This document shows positions 8,080-20,633 of a stretch of 58,270 nt of DNA, piece by piece; within the stretch, counting starts at the first letter, position 1; each line of letters starts with the position of its first letter. The DNA is from Granulicatella balaenopterae (GTDB lineage: Bacteria > Bacillota > Bacilli > Lactobacillales > Aerococcaceae), in NCBI RefSeq assembly GCF_900111135.1, contig NZ_FOGF01000010.1, positions 1 to 58,270 on the forward strand. The letters are read 5' to 3'. The notes below the pieces were generated by a model that searched no databases, had not been told where the DNA came from, and saw only the letters and a list, made by a program, of their open reading frames with translations. A program made the position numbers and the translations under genes.

Positions 8080-9163
8080 AAAGATTCCCGGTAAATTATT
8101 CTTAGCTGGTGAATATGCTGTTGTGGAAGCCGGCCAACCAGCAATTGTAGCAGCAATTGATCACTATTTAACGGTAACGATTGAACAGTCTTCAACAAAT
8201 GGTGGCACAATTCGTTCTTCATTAGATCCTGATGTAACCATTAATTGGCATAGAACTAATGAAAAAATCATGTTTTCAAAAGAAGCTTATCCACAAATGT
8301 TGGCGGCGATGAGGATTACGGAAGAGTTTTTGGCGGAACAAGATTATCCTGTACTCAACTATCATCTAGTAGTGGCAAGTGATTTGGATGATGTTAATTC
8401 CAACAAAAAATACGGCCTAGGTTCAAGTGGCGCTGTAACGGTGGCGACGATTCGGAGTTTACTAAGCTTTTATCAGTATCCGGCGACGGCTTTATTAGTC
8501 TATAAATTAGCGGTTTTAGCACAATTACGGTTAAATTGTAATGGCTCATTTGGTGATTTAGCAGCCTCAAGCTTTGGCGGATTGCTGCATTACGCTTCAA
8601 CTGATAAGAAATGGTTAGCACAACAATTACAAAAACTATCAATTCAACAATTAGTAACAAAAGATTGGCCTGGTTTGGTAATTGAACGTTTAGAATTACC
8701 TAATCCGTTAAGTTTATTAGTTGGCTGGACCAAATCTCCTGCCTCAACTGATCATTTGGTCAAGTATACCCAACAAGAAAAGTTACACCATAAAGACTAT
8801 TACAAAAGTTTTTTGAAAAATAGTAAATCAGTTGTGAAAGAATTGGTGCAAGCATCTTACAAACAGGATATTAGACGCCTTACAGAATGTATTTATCGCA
8901 ACCGAGTATTATTACAAGACTTTGCTAAAACGATGAATTTCACCTTAGAAACGCCTGAGTTAGCGAAGATGTGCGATATCTGCTACAACTATCAAGCAGT
9001 CGCTAAGTCTTCAGGTGCTGGTGGCGGTGATTGTGGTATTTGTTTGGTTAGTTCCCAAAAGCAACGCCAAGACATTATTGAACATTGGGCAGCTGAAAAT
9101 ATCGAAGCCCTACCTATTTCCATCGCACCACAATTAGACTATCAAGGAGGAGTTAATAAATGA
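8060..9163 (+). CDS. Phosphomevalonate kinase
   Basis: Phosphorylates 5-phosphomevalonate to the diphosphate, the step between the two genes upstream in the pathway. A 367-residue GHMP kinase with PGKLFLAGEYAVVE at the N-terminus, the ATP loop KKYGLGSSGAVTVA and a C-terminal SSGAGGGDCGICL loop. An upstream frame-compatible ATG exists at 8033, but 8060 is preferred because GGGAGG lies 9 bases before it and family proteins begin just before the GKLFLAGEY motif. Overlaps mvaD by 20 bases and fni by 4 (ATGA), indicating coupled translation. Confidence 0.93.
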   Translation: MSFSVSKKIPGKLFLAGEYAVVEAGQPAIVAAIDHYLTVTIEQSSTNGGTIRSSLDPDVTINWHRTNEKIMFSKEAYPQMLAAMRITEEFLAEQDYPVLNYHLVVASDLDDVNSNKKYGLGSSGAVTVATIRSLLSFYQYPATALLVYKLAVLAQLRLNCNGSFGDLAASSFGGLLHYASTDKKWLAQQLQKLSIQQLVTKDWPGLVIERLELPNPLSLLVGWTKSPASTDHLVKYTQQEKLHHKDYYKSFLKNSKSVVKELVQASYKQDIRRLTECIYRNRVLLQDFAKTMNFTLETPELAKMCDICYNYQAVAKSSGAGGGDCGICLVSSQKQRQDIIEHWAAENIEALPISIAPQLDYQGGVNK

Positions 9164-10248
9164 GTGAATTCCAACAAATGAATCGTAAAGATGAACACCT
9201 TTTACATGCCTTAAATCAATATCAATCTGAAAGTCACCCAGATTTTCAAGAGACACGCTTTGTTCATCAATCATTTTCTAGTGTTCCTTTTGAAGAAGTC
9301 TCACTAGAAACTAAGCTATTAGATTTAAAACTTAGCTGTCCATTCTTTATTAACGCTATGACTGGTGGTAGTGCAAAAACAAAAGAGGTCAATCAACGTT
9401 TAGCCATATTAGCCCACGAAACTGGTCTAGCACTAGCAAGTGGTTCGATGAGTATTGCCACTAAAGATGCTTCTACCATTGATAGCTTTAAAATTTTACG
9501 CCAAGAAGCACCCGATAATCTGATATTTGCCAATTTAGGCGCCCACCATACGCTTGAAAATGCTAAAAGAGTCGTTGATATGATTGAAGCTGATGCCTTA
9601 CAAATCCATATTAATACACCACAAGAATTAATTATGCCTGAAGGAGATCGTGATTTTTCTAATTGGCTACAAAATATCGAACAGATTGTCGCTCATTTAG
9701 CAGTCCCAGTAATTGTTAAAGAAGTAGGTTTTGGAATGAGTCGTGAAACTATCCAACAATTACATTCAATCGGTGTTCAAGTCGTTGATGTGGCTGGTAA
9801 TGGTGGAACTAATTTTGCCACGATTGAAAATGCTCGTCGTACTCGTATCTCTTATCATGAATTAGGCGATTGGGGGCAATCAACTATTGTTTCACTGGTA
9901 GAAGCCAATAGTATTCCAAAAGTAAATCGTCCAGAAATTATTGCTTCCGGTGGCGTGAAATCTCCACTTGATATGGTGAAGTGTCTTGCAATGGGCGCTA
10001 AAGCAGTTGGTTTGTCAGGAACCATTTTACAATTAGTTCATCAAGAAGACAGCCTGCCAAGCGCTATTCGCATTGTTAAAGAATGGCAAGAGCAATTACA
10101 GACTATGATGTGTTTACTAGATTGTCAAAACATTACGGATTTACAGCAGACGGATTTAGTATTATCAGCTAATGTTCAAAATTGGTGTCATGCCCGTCAA
10201 ATCGATTGGAAGCATTATGCCAATCGTTCAAAAAATAAACTAAAATAA
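9160..10248 (+). CDS. fni: Isopentenyl-diphosphate delta-isomerase, type 2 (FMN-dependent)
   Basis: Interconverts isopentenyl and dimethylallyl diphosphate. 362 residues, a TIM-barrel flavoprotein unrelated to type 1 isomerases. Family signs: RKDEH near the N-terminus, FINAMTGGS, the metal and substrate region HINTPQELIMPEGDRDF, VIVKEVGFGMS, VDVAGNGGTNFATIENAR, and the FMN phosphate loop IIASGGVKSPLDMVKCLAMGA. ATGA overlap with the kinase gene, ribosome site AAGGAGG. Last enzyme of the operon. Confidence 0.96.
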   Translation: MSEFQQMNRKDEHLLHALNQYQSESHPDFQETRFVHQSFSSVPFEEVSLETKLLDLKLSCPFFINAMTGGSAKTKEVNQRLAILAHETGLALASGSMSIATKDASTIDSFKILRQEAPDNLIFANLGAHHTLENAKRVVDMIEADALQIHINTPQELIMPEGDRDFSNWLQNIEQIVAHLAVPVIVKEVGFGMSRETIQQLHSIGVQVVDVAGNGGTNFATIENARRTRISYHELGDWGQSTIVSLVEANSIPKVNRPEIIASGGVKSPLDMVKCLAMGAKAVGLSGTILQLVHQEDSLPSAIRIVKEWQEQLQTMMCLLDCQNITDLQQTDLVLSANVQNWCHARQIDWKHYANRSKNKLK

Positions 10249-10266
10249 TTTAAGGAGTTGGTTTAC

Positions 10267-10746
10267 ATGAAAACAGCACAACAATGGATTAACGAATTAG
10301 AAATGATCAGCCATGTCGAAGGTGGTTACTTCAAGGAGCAATTAAAATCTGATCAAACAATTCACCACAATGATCACGACCGCGCTCTATATACAAGTAT
10401 TTTATTCTTATTAGAACACGATAATCCTTCAAACTTCCACCGCTTAACAGCTGACGAAATTTGGTATTATCACGACGGCTCACCATTAACAGTTCATATG
10501 ATTCACCCAGATGGTACATACGAACAAATCAAACTTGGTAAAGATATCTTAAATGGTGAAGTCTTACAAGCTGTTGTCCCTCGTGGCGTAATCTTTGGTT
10601 CTAGCGTTGAAGAAGGCTATGCACTAGTTAGTTGTATGGTTGCACCAGGATTCGAATTTGAAGACTTTACCCTATTCAAACGTCAAGAACTATTAGACCA
10701 ATATCCTGATCATCAAGAAATTATTGAAAAATTAACACGCGATTAA
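10267..10746 (+). CDS. Cupin protein, DUF985 family
   Basis: A single-domain cupin of 159 residues. The first half contains HVEGGYFKE and YTSILFLLE; cupin motif residues appear in NFHRLTADEIWYYHDG and AVVPRGVIFGSS; the tail FEFEDFTLFKRQELL is characteristic of DUF985 proteins (YML079w-like). Function is not established for the family; a sugar- or small-molecule-binding or isomerase-like role has been suggested. The ATG at 10267 is chosen because AAGGAG lies 9 bases upstream; a TTG three codons earlier is too close to it. Follows fni by 18 bases, so it probably belongs to the operon. Confidence 0.8.
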   Translation: MKTAQQWINELEMISHVEGGYFKEQLKSDQTIHHNDHDRALYTSILFLLEHDNPSNFHRLTADEIWYYHDGSPLTVHMIHPDGTYEQIKLGKDILNGEVLQAVVPRGVIFGSSVEEGYALVSCMVAPGFEFEDFTLFKRQELLDQYPDHQEIIEKLTRD

Positions 10747-10762
10747 TCTTTAGTAAACAAAT

Positions 10763-10813
10763 AAAGTCATTTGACGCTTACCGAAAATATGGTAAGTATC
10801 AAATGACTTTTTT
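10763..10813. terminator. Bidirectional terminator between converging units
   Basis: A long hairpin, AAAGTCATTTGA paired with TCAAATGACTTT, with an inner CTTACC / GGTAAG stem, and T-runs at both ends. It ends the mevalonate operon on the plus strand and the UPF0324 gene on the minus strand. Confidence 0.85.
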
Positions 10814-10817
10814 AATC

Positions 10818-11342
10818 TTATTTTATATCTTCTTTTACCGATAGATTAACACCCATCCCTACAGCTGCAATTGCAAATAACCACTTCGCTAAAACTCTAG
10901 CAAAATACATCACTTCTTCTGGAATTAACGCTAAACTATTGATACATAAGCCAATTAAAAATATCCCAATAAACATCACTACATTCTGCTTAACTGCGGG
11001 GAATAATTTTAAATCTGTTTGCTTAATTTTTTCAACTTGAATAATCAAGATAGCCATCACCAATGCTAATTCGATTGTTTGTATATTAATCGCCATAATT
11101 TGACTAAATTTCAATCCAAATCCAATCACCGCAAAACCATATTTGAATAATGATTTTCCACAAATTTGTAATCCAGGTACCCAAGATTCTTCCACTTTAT
11201 ATATGTTATTTAAGGTGAAACCCAAGATGAAAGCTACCGCCACACTCCATAATATCGGATATTGTTTTTCAATTGAGACACTAACCCCTGCTAAAACAAT
11301 ACTAACAAGAATTCCTGGTCGATACTCATTATATTTTTCCAT
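10818..11342 (-). CDS. Shortened UPF0324 (YeiH-type) membrane protein
   Basis: 174 residues, compared with about 320-340 for the family. The N-terminal part (RPGILVSIVLAGVSVSIE, FILGFTLNNI, the conserved GKSLFKYGFAVIGFGLKFSQI) matches the family start, and KWLFAIAAVGMGVNLSVK matches the family end region. The middle, which normally carries the conserved Cys/Gly-Ala-Ile-Ala-Ala segment, and the final helix are absent. This looks like an in-frame deletion derivative, probably without transport function. ATG 11342 has AAGGAG 9 bases upstream; an upstream ATG lacks one. Confidence 0.6.
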   Translation of the reverse strand: MEKYNEYRPGILVSIVLAGVSVSIEKQYPILWSVAVAFILGFTLNNIYKVEESWVPGLQICGKSLFKYGFAVIGFGLKFSQIMAINIQTIELALVMAILIIQVEKIKQTDLKLFPAVKQNVVMFIGIFLIGLCINSLALIPEEVMYFARVLAKWLFAIAAVGMGVNLSVKEDIK

Positions 11343-11424
11343 GCGTATATTCTCCTTAAATTTAATACTCAATAATAGTTCTATTCTATCACATTTTGGC
11401 AATCATCAAACAAAAAAATTATAA

Positions 11425-11460
11425 ATTAAAAATCCCCAATAATCAAATGACTATTGGGGT
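11425..11460 (-). terminator. Terminator after rny
   Basis: Stem CCCCAATA / TATTGGGG with a 10-base loop, followed on the minus strand by ATTTTTAATTT, directly after the rny stop. Confidence 0.8.
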
Positions 11461-11470
11461 GTAATTTTAT

Positions 11471-13033
11471 TTATTTTGCGTACTCTACAGCACGAGTTTC
11501 ACGAATAACCGTAACTTTAATGTGTCCCGGATATTGTAGTTCTTCTTCAATTTGTTTACGAATGTCGCGTGCTACAAGAATAGATTGCGAATCGTCAATT
11601 TGGTCTGGTTTAACCATTACTCGGATTTCACGACCTGCTTGAATAGCAAAGCTTCGTTCAACGCCTTCATGTTCAGTAGCGATTGTTTCAAGTCTTTCTA
11701 ATCGTCTAATGTAGTTTTCTAAAGATTCACTTCTTGCTCCTGGTCTTGCTGCTGATAAAGCATCGGCTGCTGCTACTAAAACAGCAATTGTTGATGTTGC
11801 TTCGACATCTCCATGGTGGGATGCAATTGCATTAATAACAATACTATTCTCTTTGTATTTTTGAGCAATTTCTGCGCCAATCTCAACGTGAGAGCCTTCG
11901 ATTTCATGATCAAGTGCTTTACCCATATCGTGAAGTAATCCGGCACGTTTAGCTAGGTTAACATCTTCGCCTAGTTCTCCGGCCATTACTCCTGCAAGTT
12001 TAGCTACTTCAATACTGTGGTTCAATACATTTTGACCATAACTTGTTCTGAAATGTAGGCGTCCTAAAATCTTAATTAAATCTGGATGTAATGAGTGAAT
12101 TCCGACTTCAAATGTTGCTTGTTCCCCGATTTCACGAATACGAGCATCCATTTCTTTACGAGATTTTTCAACCATCTCTTCAATTCGAGCTGGGTGAATA
12201 CGTCCATCTGAAATTAATTTTTCAAGTGTCATTTTTGCTATTTCGCGTCTAATTGGATCAAATCCACTTAATACGACTGCTTCTGGTGTGTCATCGATAA
12301 TTAAATCGATTCCTGTTAAGGTTTCAAGAGTACGGATATTACGTCCTTCACGTCCGATAATACGACCTTTCATCTCATCATTAGGTAAGTTTACTACGGT
12401 TACTGTATTTTCTGATACTAAATCAGCGGCAGAGCGTTGAATGGCTTGTAAGATAATATCTTTAGCATTACGGTCTGCTTCGTCTTTTGCTTTTTGTTCT
12501 GATTCTTTAATCATTACAGCAATTTCATGATCTAACTGATGTTCAGTTTCCTTCATGATGATTTTTTGTGCATCTTCACGTGAAATTGTTGCAATTCGTT
12601 CTAATTCTGCTTGTTGTTGTTCAACAAGTTCTTCCGCTTGGCGTTCTTTTACTACTAAGTTCTCCATGCGATTTTGAATTTTCTCTTCTTTTGCTTCAAT
12701 TGTACGCTCTCTTTTTTCTAATGTTTCATCTTTACGATCTAGCGTTTGTTCACGTTGGATGATACGCTTTTCTTGAGCGATTACTTCATTACGTCTTTCT
12801 TTTAACTCACTTTCAACTTCAGTACGATATTTATGGTTTTCATCCCTTGCTTCTAGCAAAACTTCTTTTTTTAATCGTTCTGCGTCTTTTTGTGCATCTT
12901 CTAAGATTGCATCGGCAGATTGTCTAGCTGCTGCTAGTTTCTTTTCAGATTGAATTTTGAAACTGAAATATCCAATTACAACACCAATGATTAAGGTTAG
13001 AATCGCGAGGATGATAATTAGTCCTGAGTCCAT
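11471..13033 (-). CDS. rny: Ribonuclease Y
   Basis: Membrane-anchored endoribonuclease that starts mRNA decay in Firmicutes. 520 residues, standard length. An N-terminal membrane helix (about 4-24) is followed by a long charged coiled coil (about 30-200), a KH RNA-binding domain ([16 protein letters not shown]) and an HD metal-dependent nuclease domain with [12 protein letters not shown] and IASHHGD. ATG has GGAGGTGAC upstream. Flanked by its own terminator, so probably a single-gene unit. Confidence 0.97.
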   Translation of the reverse strand: MDSGLIIILAILTLIIGVVIGYFSFKIQSEKKLAAARQSADAILEDAQKDAERLKKEVLLEARDENHKYRTEVESELKERRNEVIAQEKRIIQREQTLDRKDETLEKRERTIEAKEEKIQNRMENLVVKERQAEELVEQQQAELERIATISREDAQKIIMKETEHQLDHEIAVMIKESEQKAKDEADRNAKDIILQAIQRSAADLVSENTVTVVNLPNDEMKGRIIGREGRNIRTLETLTGIDLIIDDTPEAVVLSGFDPIRREIAKMTLEKLISDGRIHPARIEEMVEKSRKEMDARIREIGEQATFEVGIHSLHPDLIKILGRLHFRTSYGQNVLNHSIEVAKLAGVMAGELGEDVNLAKRAGLLHDMGKALDHEIEGSHVEIGAEIAQKYKENSIVINAIASHHGDVEATSTIAVLVAAADALSAARPGARSESLENYIRRLERLETIATEHEGVERSFAIQAGREIRVMVKPDQIDDSQSILVARDIRKQIEEELQYPGHIKVTVIRETRAVEYAK

Positions 13034-13223
13034 TGAGTCACCTCCGTTTCTATTTAATTATTGTTGAATTGTTATTGTAAATATATTCGGTGTACATTAT
13101 TGCACATCTTTTATTTTATAGTTCTTCTGTCATTATGTCAACTGACTTAGCCCGATATATTAGATAATATTTTACAAAAATTGGTATTTTTCAAATTAGA
13201 TGTTCAGATTTTCATCATTTTTA

Positions 13224-13260
13224 CACAAAAAAGACTAGGTATAAACCTAGCCTTTTTGTG
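13224..13260 (-). terminator. Terminator after rpoC
   Basis: CACAAAAA and CTAGGT arms around ATAA, paired with ACCTAG and TTTTTGTG, with an A/T-rich flank. It sits 5 bases after the rpoC stop. Confidence 0.8.
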
Positions 13261-13265
13261 TAATT

Positions 13266-16200
13266 TTATAAAGTTGTTTGATCAACGATTTTTGAAAGAA
13301 TTTCTTCTGCTTCGTCTTTAACTTCTACAGGAACTTCAATCACTTCTTCAGCACTTGTACTTGTTTCCATATTTCTATAACGTGCCATACCAGTACCGGC
13401 AGGAATAATCTTACCGATAATAACATTTTCTTTAAGTCCTAGTAAGTTATCACGTTTACCACGGATAGCAGCATCTGTAAGAACACGAGTAGTTTCTTGG
13501 AATGATGCAGCTGATAAGAAGCTGTTAGTTTCTAGTGAGGCTTTAGTAATACCAAGCAATACTGGACGTGCTGTTGCAGGAACATCGCCAGCCATAATTG
13601 CTGAGCGGTTGCGATCTGTAAAGTCGCTAATATCCATTAATGTACCTGGTAAGATATCTGTTGAACCTGGATCCATTACACGTACTTTACGTAACATTTG
13701 ACGTACCATTACTTCGATATGTTTATCGCCGATTTCTACCCCTTGCATACGGTATACTTTTTGTACTTCACGTAATAAGTAGTTTTCAACTGATAATACA
13801 TCACGAACACGTAATAATTCTTTCGGATCAATTGAACCTTCTGTGAATGGAGATCCACGGTGAATTCTTTGACCTTCTTCAACTTTTAAGCGTGCAGTGA
13901 ATGGTACAGTATATGTACGAGTATCTGTTATACCTTTGATAGTAATTTCTTTTGTACGGCTTGCTGCATTTTCATCGATAGATACAACTTCACCAGTAAC
14001 TTCTGAAATTGTCGCAACCCCTTTTGGATTACGTGCTTCAAAGATTTCTTGGATACGTGGTAAACCTTGAGTAATATCGTCTCCGGCAACCCCACCCGTA
14101 TGGAATGTACGCATTGTTAATTGTGTACCTGGTTCACCGATAGATTGAGCGGCAATTGTACCAACTGCTTCCCCAACTTCTACTTCTGAACCTGTTGCTA
14201 AGTTACGTCCATAACAGTGTTTACATACACCGTGACGAGTATCACATGTAAATGCTGAACGGATTGTTACTTCTTCAATGCCTAATTCTGTAATCTTACG
14301 AGCAGCATCTTCAGTAATTAATTCATTATGACCTACAAGAACTTCACCTGTTTCAGGATGTTTAATTGAGCGTTGTGCGTAACGACCAATCATACGTTCT
14401 TCTAGTGATTCAATAATTTCATTTCCTTCACGAATTGAGCGGATTGTTAATCCACGATCAGAACCACAGTCTGTTTCACGAATGATAACGTCTTGTGCTA
14501 CGTCTACTAAACGACGAGTTAAGTAACCTGAATCGGCAGTCTTAAGGGCTGTATCGGTCATACCTTTACGAGCACCGTGAGTACTTGAGAACATTTCTAA
14601 GACTGTTAATCCTTCACGGAAGTTAGATGTAACTGGTAATTCCATGATTTTACCTGATGGAGATGCCATCAAACCACGCATACCGGCTAATTGTGTAAAG
14701 TTGGAAATGTTACCACGGGCTCCAGAGTCACTCATCATGAAGATGTGGTTATTATTATCTAATGATTCCATTAAGGCTTTTTGAATTAAGTCTTTAGCGT
14801 TATTCCATGTTTCAATAACACGTTCATATCGTTCATCATCTGTAATTAAACCACGACGGAATAATTTAGAAATATTTTCAACTTGTTTATGAGCACTATC
14901 TAAAATGTCATATTTATTCGCTGCAACTGTAATGTCGGCAATACCTACTGTAATACCGGCTTTAGTTGAATATTTGTATCCTAAATCTTTCATACGGTCA
15001 AGCATCATTGATGTTTCAGTAATGTGGAATTTTTTGAATACTTCAGCGATAATTTGTCCTAAGTTTTTCTTCTTGAATGGTGCAACAACGTCACGAGCTT
15101 GAATTTCTTCTAAGATATTCGCTCCTGGTTCTAAGAAGTATTTATCTGGTGTTTGTACTTCTAAGTTTTCCATTGTTGGTTCATTTAAGTAAGGGAATTC
15201 ATCAGGCATAATTTCGTTAAATAATAATTTACCAACTGTTGTGATTAACATTCTTTCACGTTGCCATTCAGTAAATGGTTTGTTTGGTAATGATTTAGCG
15301 TGAATTGCAATACGTGTATGTAAGTGAACATAACCATTTTGGAATGCAATCATTGCTTCGTTAATATCAGAGAAGATCATACCTTCCCCAACACGACCTG
15401 CTTGTTCCATTGTAATGTAGTAGTTACCTAAAACCATATCTTGAGATGGTGTAACAACTGGTTTACCATCTTTAGGGTTAAGGATATTTTGTGCTGCTAA
15501 CATTAATAGACGAGCTTCAGCTTGTGCTTCTTGTGATAAAGGAACGTGAACGGCCATTTGGTCTCCATCGAAATCGGCATTATACGCTTCACATACTAAT
15601 GGGTGAAGACGAATTGCGCGACCTTCCACTAATGTCGGTTCAAATGCTTGAATACCTAATCTGTGAAGTGTCGGTGCGCGGTTAAGTAATACTGGGTGTT
15701 CACGAATAACGTCTTTTAATACATCCCAGATATCATCGTCTAAACGTTCAATTTTACGTTTAGCTGATTTAATGTTTCCAGCGATTTCACGTTCAACTAA
15801 TTCTTTCATTACGAATGGTTTGAATAATTCAATTGCCATTTCTTTTGGTAATCCACATTGATACATTTTTAGGTTTGGTCCAACTACGATAACTGAACGT
15901 CCAGAGTAGTCAACACGTTTACCAAGTAAGTTTTGACGGAAACGACCTTGTTTACCTTTTAACATATGAGAAAGAGATTTCAATGGACGGTTACCTGGTC
16001 CAACTACTGGACGGCCACGACGACCATTATCAATTAAAGCATCGACAGCTTCTTGTAACATACGTTTTTCATTTTGAACAATGATGTTTGGAGCGTGTAA
16101 TTCTAATAAACGTTTCAGACGGTTATTACGGTTAATTACACGACGGTATAAGTCATTTAAGTCACTTGTTGCAAAACGGCCACCTTCTAATTGTACCATT

Positions 16201-16919
16201 GGACGAATATCTGGAGGAATAACAGGAATAACATCCATAACCATCCAGCTAGGTTTGTTTCCTGATTCTCTAAATGCATCTAAGATATCTAAACGGCGAA
16301 TTGCACGAGTTCTTTTTTGACCTTGAGAAGTTTTTAATTCTTCTTTTAAGATTGCAACTTCTTCTTCTAAGTCAACGCGATCTAATAATTCTTTGACTGC
16401 TTCTGCACCCATTGCCGCACGGAATTGATTCCCATATTCTCGGCGTTTTTCACGGTATTCTGCTTCACTTAATAATTGTTTTGAAACAAGTTTTGTTTCA
16501 CCTGGATCAATGACAACATAGCTTGCAAAGTAGATGATTTCCTCTAGAGAACGAGGACTCATGTCTAACACAAGTCCCATTCGGCTAGGGATACCTTTGA
16601 AATACCAAACGTGTGATACAGGAGCTGCTAATTCAATATGTCCCATACGTTCACGTCTAACTTTTGAACGTGTGACTTCTACGCCACAACGTTCACAAAC
16701 TTTACCTTTGTTGTTGATTTTTTTCAATTTACCACATGAACATTCTAAATCTTTTGTTGGTCCGAAAATTCGTTCACAAAATAATCCATCACGCTCAGGT
16801 TTTAATGTACGATAGTTGATTGTTTCCGGTTTAGTTACTTCACCATTAGACCAATTGCGGATCTTTTCTGGAGATGCTAAACCAATTTGCATGCTTTCAA
16901 AATTATTTACATCTATCAA
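13266..16919 (-). CDS. rpoC: RNA polymerase beta' subunit
   Basis: Largest catalytic subunit of RNA polymerase, 1217 residues, normal for Firmicutes. The N-terminal zinc site is Cys60, Cys62, Cys75, Cys78. The catalytic NADFDGDQ loop, which binds the active-site magnesium through three Asp, is at 447-454. A second Cys cluster ([15 protein letters not shown]) lies in the C-terminal half. The start codon is TTG (16919) with GGAGG eight bases upstream; no ATG fits. It follows rpoB by 60 bases in one operon. Confidence 0.97.
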   Translation of the reverse strand: MIDVNNFESMQIGLASPEKIRNWSNGEVTKPETINYRTLKPERDGLFCERIFGPTKDLECSCGKLKKINNKGKVCERCGVEVTRSKVRRERMGHIELAAPVSHVWYFKGIPSRMGLVLDMSPRSLEEIIYFASYVVIDPGETKLVSKQLLSEAEYREKRREYGNQFRAAMGAEAVKELLDRVDLEEEVAILKEELKTSQGQKRTRAIRRLDILDAFRESGNKPSWMVMDVIPVIPPDIRPMVQLEGGRFATSDLNDLYRRVINRNNRLKRLLELHAPNIIVQNEKRMLQEAVDALIDNGRRGRPVVGPGNRPLKSLSHMLKGKQGRFRQNLLGKRVDYSGRSVIVVGPNLKMYQCGLPKEMAIELFKPFVMKELVEREIAGNIKSAKRKIERLDDDIWDVLKDVIREHPVLLNRAPTLHRLGIQAFEPTLVEGRAIRLHPLVCEAYNADFDGDQMAVHVPLSQEAQAEARLLMLAAQNILNPKDGKPVVTPSQDMVLGNYYITMEQAGRVGEGMIFSDINEAMIAFQNGYVHLHTRIAIHAKSLPNKPFTEWQRERMLITTVGKLLFNEIMPDEFPYLNEPTMENLEVQTPDKYFLEPGANILEEIQARDVVAPFKKKNLGQIIAEVFKKFHITETSMMLDRMKDLGYKYSTKAGITVGIADITVAANKYDILDSAHKQVENISKLFRRGLITDDERYERVIETWNNAKDLIQKALMESLDNNNHIFMMSDSGARGNISNFTQLAGMRGLMASPSGKIMELPVTSNFREGLTVLEMFSSTHGARKGMTDTALKTADSGYLTRRLVDVAQDVIIRETDCGSDRGLTIRSIREGNEIIESLEERMIGRYAQRSIKHPETGEVLVGHNELITEDAARKITELGIEEVTIRSAFTCDTRHGVCKHCYGRNLATGSEVEVGEAVGTIAAQSIGEPGTQLTMRTFHTGGVAGDDITQGLPRIQEIFEARNPKGVATISEVTGEVVSIDENAASRTKEITIKGITDTRTYTVPFTARLKVEEGQRIHRGSPFTEGSIDPKELLRVRDVLSVENYLLREVQKVYRMQGVEIGDKHIEVMVRQMLRKVRVMDPGSTDILPGTLMDISDFTDRNRSAIMAGDVPATARPVLLGITKASLETNSFLSAASFQETTRVLTDAAIRGKRDNLLGLKENVIIGKIIPAGTGMARYRNMETSTSAEEVIEVPVEVKDEAEEILSKIVDQTTL

Positions 16920-16979
16920 GGGGCTAACCTCCCTTATTTTTGGAACTGCCCAATATGTTCCTTATTTTATATTAATTGA

Positions 16980-19900
16980 TTATTCTTCTGTTGTTGTTTC
17001 TTCTTCGACTACTACTTCAACTTCTTCTACTGATTCTTCAGTCGCTTCTTCTACTGATTCTTCTACTGATTCTTCGACAGTTGTTTCTTCTTTTTTAGCT
17101 GGTTGTTTCTTCTCTTCTGGAGTGTAACGTTCAACGTCGCTATAGTTGATACGGTCTTCATCTTCATCCATATCACGTAATTCGATTTCTTCGTCGTTCT
17201 TATCTAGAACTTTCATATCTAATCCTAATGCTTGTAATTCTTTAACAAGTACACGGAATGATTCTGGAACACCAGGACGAGAAATTTGTTGGCCTTTAAC
17301 GATTGCTTCATATGTTTTAACACGTCCTACAACGTCATCTGATTTATATGTTAAGATTTCTTGTAATGTGTATGCTGCACCGTAAGCTTCTAAGGCCCAT
17401 ACTTCCATCTCACCGAATCTTTGTCCACCAAATTGAGCTTTACCTCCAAGTGGTTGTTGAGTTACTAATGAGTATGGTCCAATTGAACGTGCGTGAAGTT
17501 TGTCATCAACCATGTGAGCAAGTTTAATCATATACATAACCCCAACTGTTACACGGTTATCAAAGGCTTCACCAGTACGTCCATCATAAAGGATAGTCTT
17601 AGCATCTTTAGCCATTCCAGCTTCAGCTACTGTTCCCCATACATCGTCATCTTGCGCTCCATCAAATACTGGTGTTGCAATATAGATGCCTAATGCACGA
17701 GCTGCCATTCCTAAGTGAACTTCTAATACTTGTCCAATATTCATACGTGAAGGTACCCCTAATGGGTTTAACATGATATCAACTGGCGTACCATCTGGTA
17801 AGAATGGCATATCTTCTTCTGGCATAATGCGAGAAACAACACCCTTGTTACCGTGACGTCCGGCCATTTTATCCCCTTCATTGATTTTACGTTTTTGAGC
17901 GATAAATACACGAACTAATTTGTTAACACCTGGTGGTAATTCATCCCCAGCTGAACGTGTAAAGATTTTAACATCTTGAACGATACCGCCACCGCCATGA
18001 GGAACACGTAATGATGTATCACGTACTTCACGAGCTTTTTCACCAAAGATTGCGTGTAATAAACGTTCTTCTGGTGATTGTTCTGTTAATCCTTTAGGTG
18101 TTACTTTACCTACTAAGATATCTCCATCAACAACTTCAGCACCAATACGGATAACACCGTCTTCGTCTAAGTCTTTTAATGCTTCTTCCCCAACATTAGG
18201 GATTTCACGAGTGATTTCTTCAGGTCCTAATTTAGTATCACGAGCTTCTGAATCGTATTCGTCAATATGTAGAGATGTGTATACATCATCTTTAACTAAA
18301 CGTTCACTCATAATGATCGCATCTTCATAGTTATAACCTTCCCATGTCATAAAGGCAACTACAACGTTTTGTCCTAGAGCCATTTCGCCGTCTTCCATAG
18401 ATGGTCCATCAGCTAAGATTTCACCTTTATCTACTTTATCGCCTTTAGCGACGATTGGACGTTGATTATAACACATACCTGCATTTGAACCGTGGAATTT
18501 CATTAATTCATAGTTATCTAATGTGCCATCAGCTGTACGAACACGAACTGATTTAGCATCAACGAATTCTACAATACCTTCACGGCGACAAATTAAAGCT
18601 GTACCTGAGTCATGTGCTGCTACATATTCCATACCAGTACCAATCCAAGGAGCTTTAGGGTTAATCAACGGAACAGCTTGACGCTGCATGTTGGCACCCA
18701 TTAAGGCACGGTTTGAGTCATCGTTTTCTAAGAAAGGAATACATGCTGTGGCTACCGCAACTACTTGTTTTGGTGATACATCCATGTAATCCACTTGATC
18801 AATTGATACTTCTAAGTTTTCTGACACGCGACGAGCCATGACAACATCACTTGCAAAGCTTCCATCTTCATTTAATACAGAGTTTGCTTGGGCAACAGTG
18901 AAATTATCTTCTTCATCCGCTGTTAAATAATCAATTTTATCTGTTACTTTATGTGTTTTCCAGTCTACACGACGATATGGAGTTGCAATAAATCCATATT
19001 CATTAATTTTCGCATATGTTGATAAACTGTTGATCAGACCGATATTTGGTCCCTCTGGAGTTTCAATCGGACACATACGCCCATAGTGAGAATAGTGAAC
19101 GTCTCGAACTTCATAACCAGCACGGTCACGAGTTAACCCACCAGGTCCTAAGGCTGATAGACGACGTTTGTGAGTTAATTCCCCTAGTGGGTTAGTTTGG
19201 TCCATGAATTGTGATAATTGAGAAGAGCCAAAGAACTCTTTAATTGCCGCAACTACTGGACGAATATTAATTAATTGTTGTGGTGTAACAGTTGATACAT
19301 CTTGAATTGACATACGTTCACGAACAACACGTTCCATACGTGATAATCCGATACGGAATTGGTTTTGTAATAATTCACCAACTGAACGAATACGACGGTT
19401 ACCTAAGTGGTCGATATCGTCTGTTGAGCCGATTCCTTCATATAAGTTTAAGAAGTAACTCATAGATGCTAATACATCTGAAGCTGTTACACATTTAATA
19501 TCATCAGCAATGTTATTGTTACCAATTACATTGACCACACGTTCTGAATCCATTGGTGAAATAACTTTAACGATTTGTACAGTTACAGGTTCTTGGATAA
19601 CACCTTCAGTTGATGGGTGTAATGTGTATGTGTTGATTCCTTCATCTAATTTAGGTCCAACTGTTTCTTCCATTACTTCACGAGTTAACACTGTTCCTGC
19701 TGCTGCAATAATTTCACCTGTTTCTTCATCAACAAGTGGTTCTGCTAATGTTAAGTTTAATAAGCGTTGTTTTAAGTTTAATTTTTTGTTTACTTTGTAA
19801 CGTCCTACAGGGGCAAAATCATATCTTCTTGGGTCGAAGAAACGAGCTGTCAGTAAATTACGAGAGCTGTCTGCTGTTTTTGGTTCTCCTGGACGTAAAC

Positions 19901-20633
19901 GATCATAAATATCTTTTAATGCTTCTTCAGTACGAGATTCATCCATACGTTTGTGTACATCTTTATCTAATGTTAAACGTAATGTTTCGCTATCACCAAA
20001 GATTTCAGTAATAACTTCATCAGATTCAAAACCTAATGCACGTACTAAAACTGTTAAAGGAATTTTACGTGTACGGTCAATACGTACATATGAAACATCT
20101 TTTGCATCTGTTTCATATTCTAACCATGCGCCACGGTTAGGGATTAATGTAGAACCATACATTGGTTTTCCGTTTTTGTCTGCTTTATCATGGAAGTAGA
20201 CACCTGGTGAACGTACTAATTGAGAAACAATAACACGTTCAGCTCCATTAATAACGAATGTTCCCATATCTGTCATTAATGGGAAGTCTCCAAAGAATAC
20301 CTCTTGATCTTTAACTTCTCCAGTTTCTTTATTAATCAAACGTAATTTTACGTAGATTGGTGCTGAATAGTTTGAATCATGACTTCTTGCTTCTCCGATT
20401 GTATATTTTGGTGCATGAAGTTCATAATCTAAAAATTCTAACATTAAGTTTCCAGTATGGTCTTCGATTGGTGAGATATCTTTGAACATTTCGCGGATAC
20501 CTTGATCTAAGAACCATTTGTATGAGTCTGTTTGAATTTCGATTAAGTTTGGTAATTCTAAAACTTCACTGATTCGTGCATAACTTCTACGCACACGGTG
20601 TTTACCGTAATTCACATTATGATGACTAGCCAA
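16980..20633 (-). CDS. rpoB: RNA polymerase beta subunit
   Basis: Catalytic subunit of RNA polymerase, 1217 residues. The rifampicin-pocket region (469-500, from [11 protein letters not shown] to [10 protein letters not shown]) has the residues usual for susceptible enzymes. Conserved [18 protein letters not shown] and the C-terminal rpoC-interacting [25 protein letters not shown] are present. The protein ends in an acidic tail of about 40 residues dominated by Glu, Val, Ser and Thr, which varies between species. The start codon is TTG (20633) after AGGGGTGG. Transcribed with rpoC from a promoter behind a 240-base leader. Confidence 0.97.
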   Translation of the reverse strand: MASHHNVNYGKHRVRRSYARISEVLELPNLIEIQTDSYKWFLDQGIREMFKDISPIEDHTGNLMLEFLDYELHAPKYTIGEARSHDSNYSAPIYVKLRLINKETGEVKDQEVFFGDFPLMTDMGTFVINGAERVIVSQLVRSPGVYFHDKADKNGKPMYGSTLIPNRGAWLEYETDAKDVSYVRIDRTRKIPLTVLVRALGFESDEVITEIFGDSETLRLTLDKDVHKRMDESRTEEALKDIYDRLRPGEPKTADSSRNLLTARFFDPRRYDFAPVGRYKVNKKLNLKQRLLNLTLAEPLVDEETGEIIAAAGTVLTREVMEETVGPKLDEGINTYTLHPSTEGVIQEPVTVQIVKVISPMDSERVVNVIGNNNIADDIKCVTASDVLASMSYFLNLYEGIGSTDDIDHLGNRRIRSVGELLQNQFRIGLSRMERVVRERMSIQDVSTVTPQQLINIRPVVAAIKEFFGSSQLSQFMDQTNPLGELTHKRRLSALGPGGLTRDRAGYEVRDVHYSHYGRMCPIETPEGPNIGLINSLSTYAKINEYGFIATPYRRVDWKTHKVTDKIDYLTADEEDNFTVAQANSVLNEDGSFASDVVMARRVSENLEVSIDQVDYMDVSPKQVVAVATACIPFLENDDSNRALMGANMQRQAVPLINPKAPWIGTGMEYVAAHDSGTALICRREGIVEFVDAKSVRVRTADGTLDNYELMKFHGSNAGMCYNQRPIVAKGDKVDKGEILADGPSMEDGEMALGQNVVVAFMTWEGYNYEDAIIMSERLVKDDVYTSLHIDEYDSEARDTKLGPEEITREIPNVGEEALKDLDEDGVIRIGAEVVDGDILVGKVTPKGLTEQSPEERLLHAIFGEKAREVRDTSLRVPHGGGGIVQDVKIFTRSAGDELPPGVNKLVRVFIAQKRKINEGDKMAGRHGNKGVVSRIMPEEDMPFLPDGTPVDIMLNPLGVPSRMNIGQVLEVHLGMAARALGIYIATPVFDGAQDDDVWGTVAEAGMAKDAKTILYDGRTGEAFDNRVTVGVMYMIKLAHMVDDKLHARSIGPYSLVTQQPLGGKAQFGGQRFGEMEVWALEAYGAAYTLQEILTYKSDDVVGRVKTYEAIVKGQQISRPGVPESFRVLVKELQALGLDMKVLDKNDEEIELRDMDEDEDRINYSDVERYTPEEKKQPAKKEETTVEESVEESVEEATEESVEEVEVVVEEETTTEE

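Noticed and set aside
16980-20633. Rifampicin-resistance substitution in rpoB
   Set aside because: Residues 469-500 match the usual susceptible sequence.
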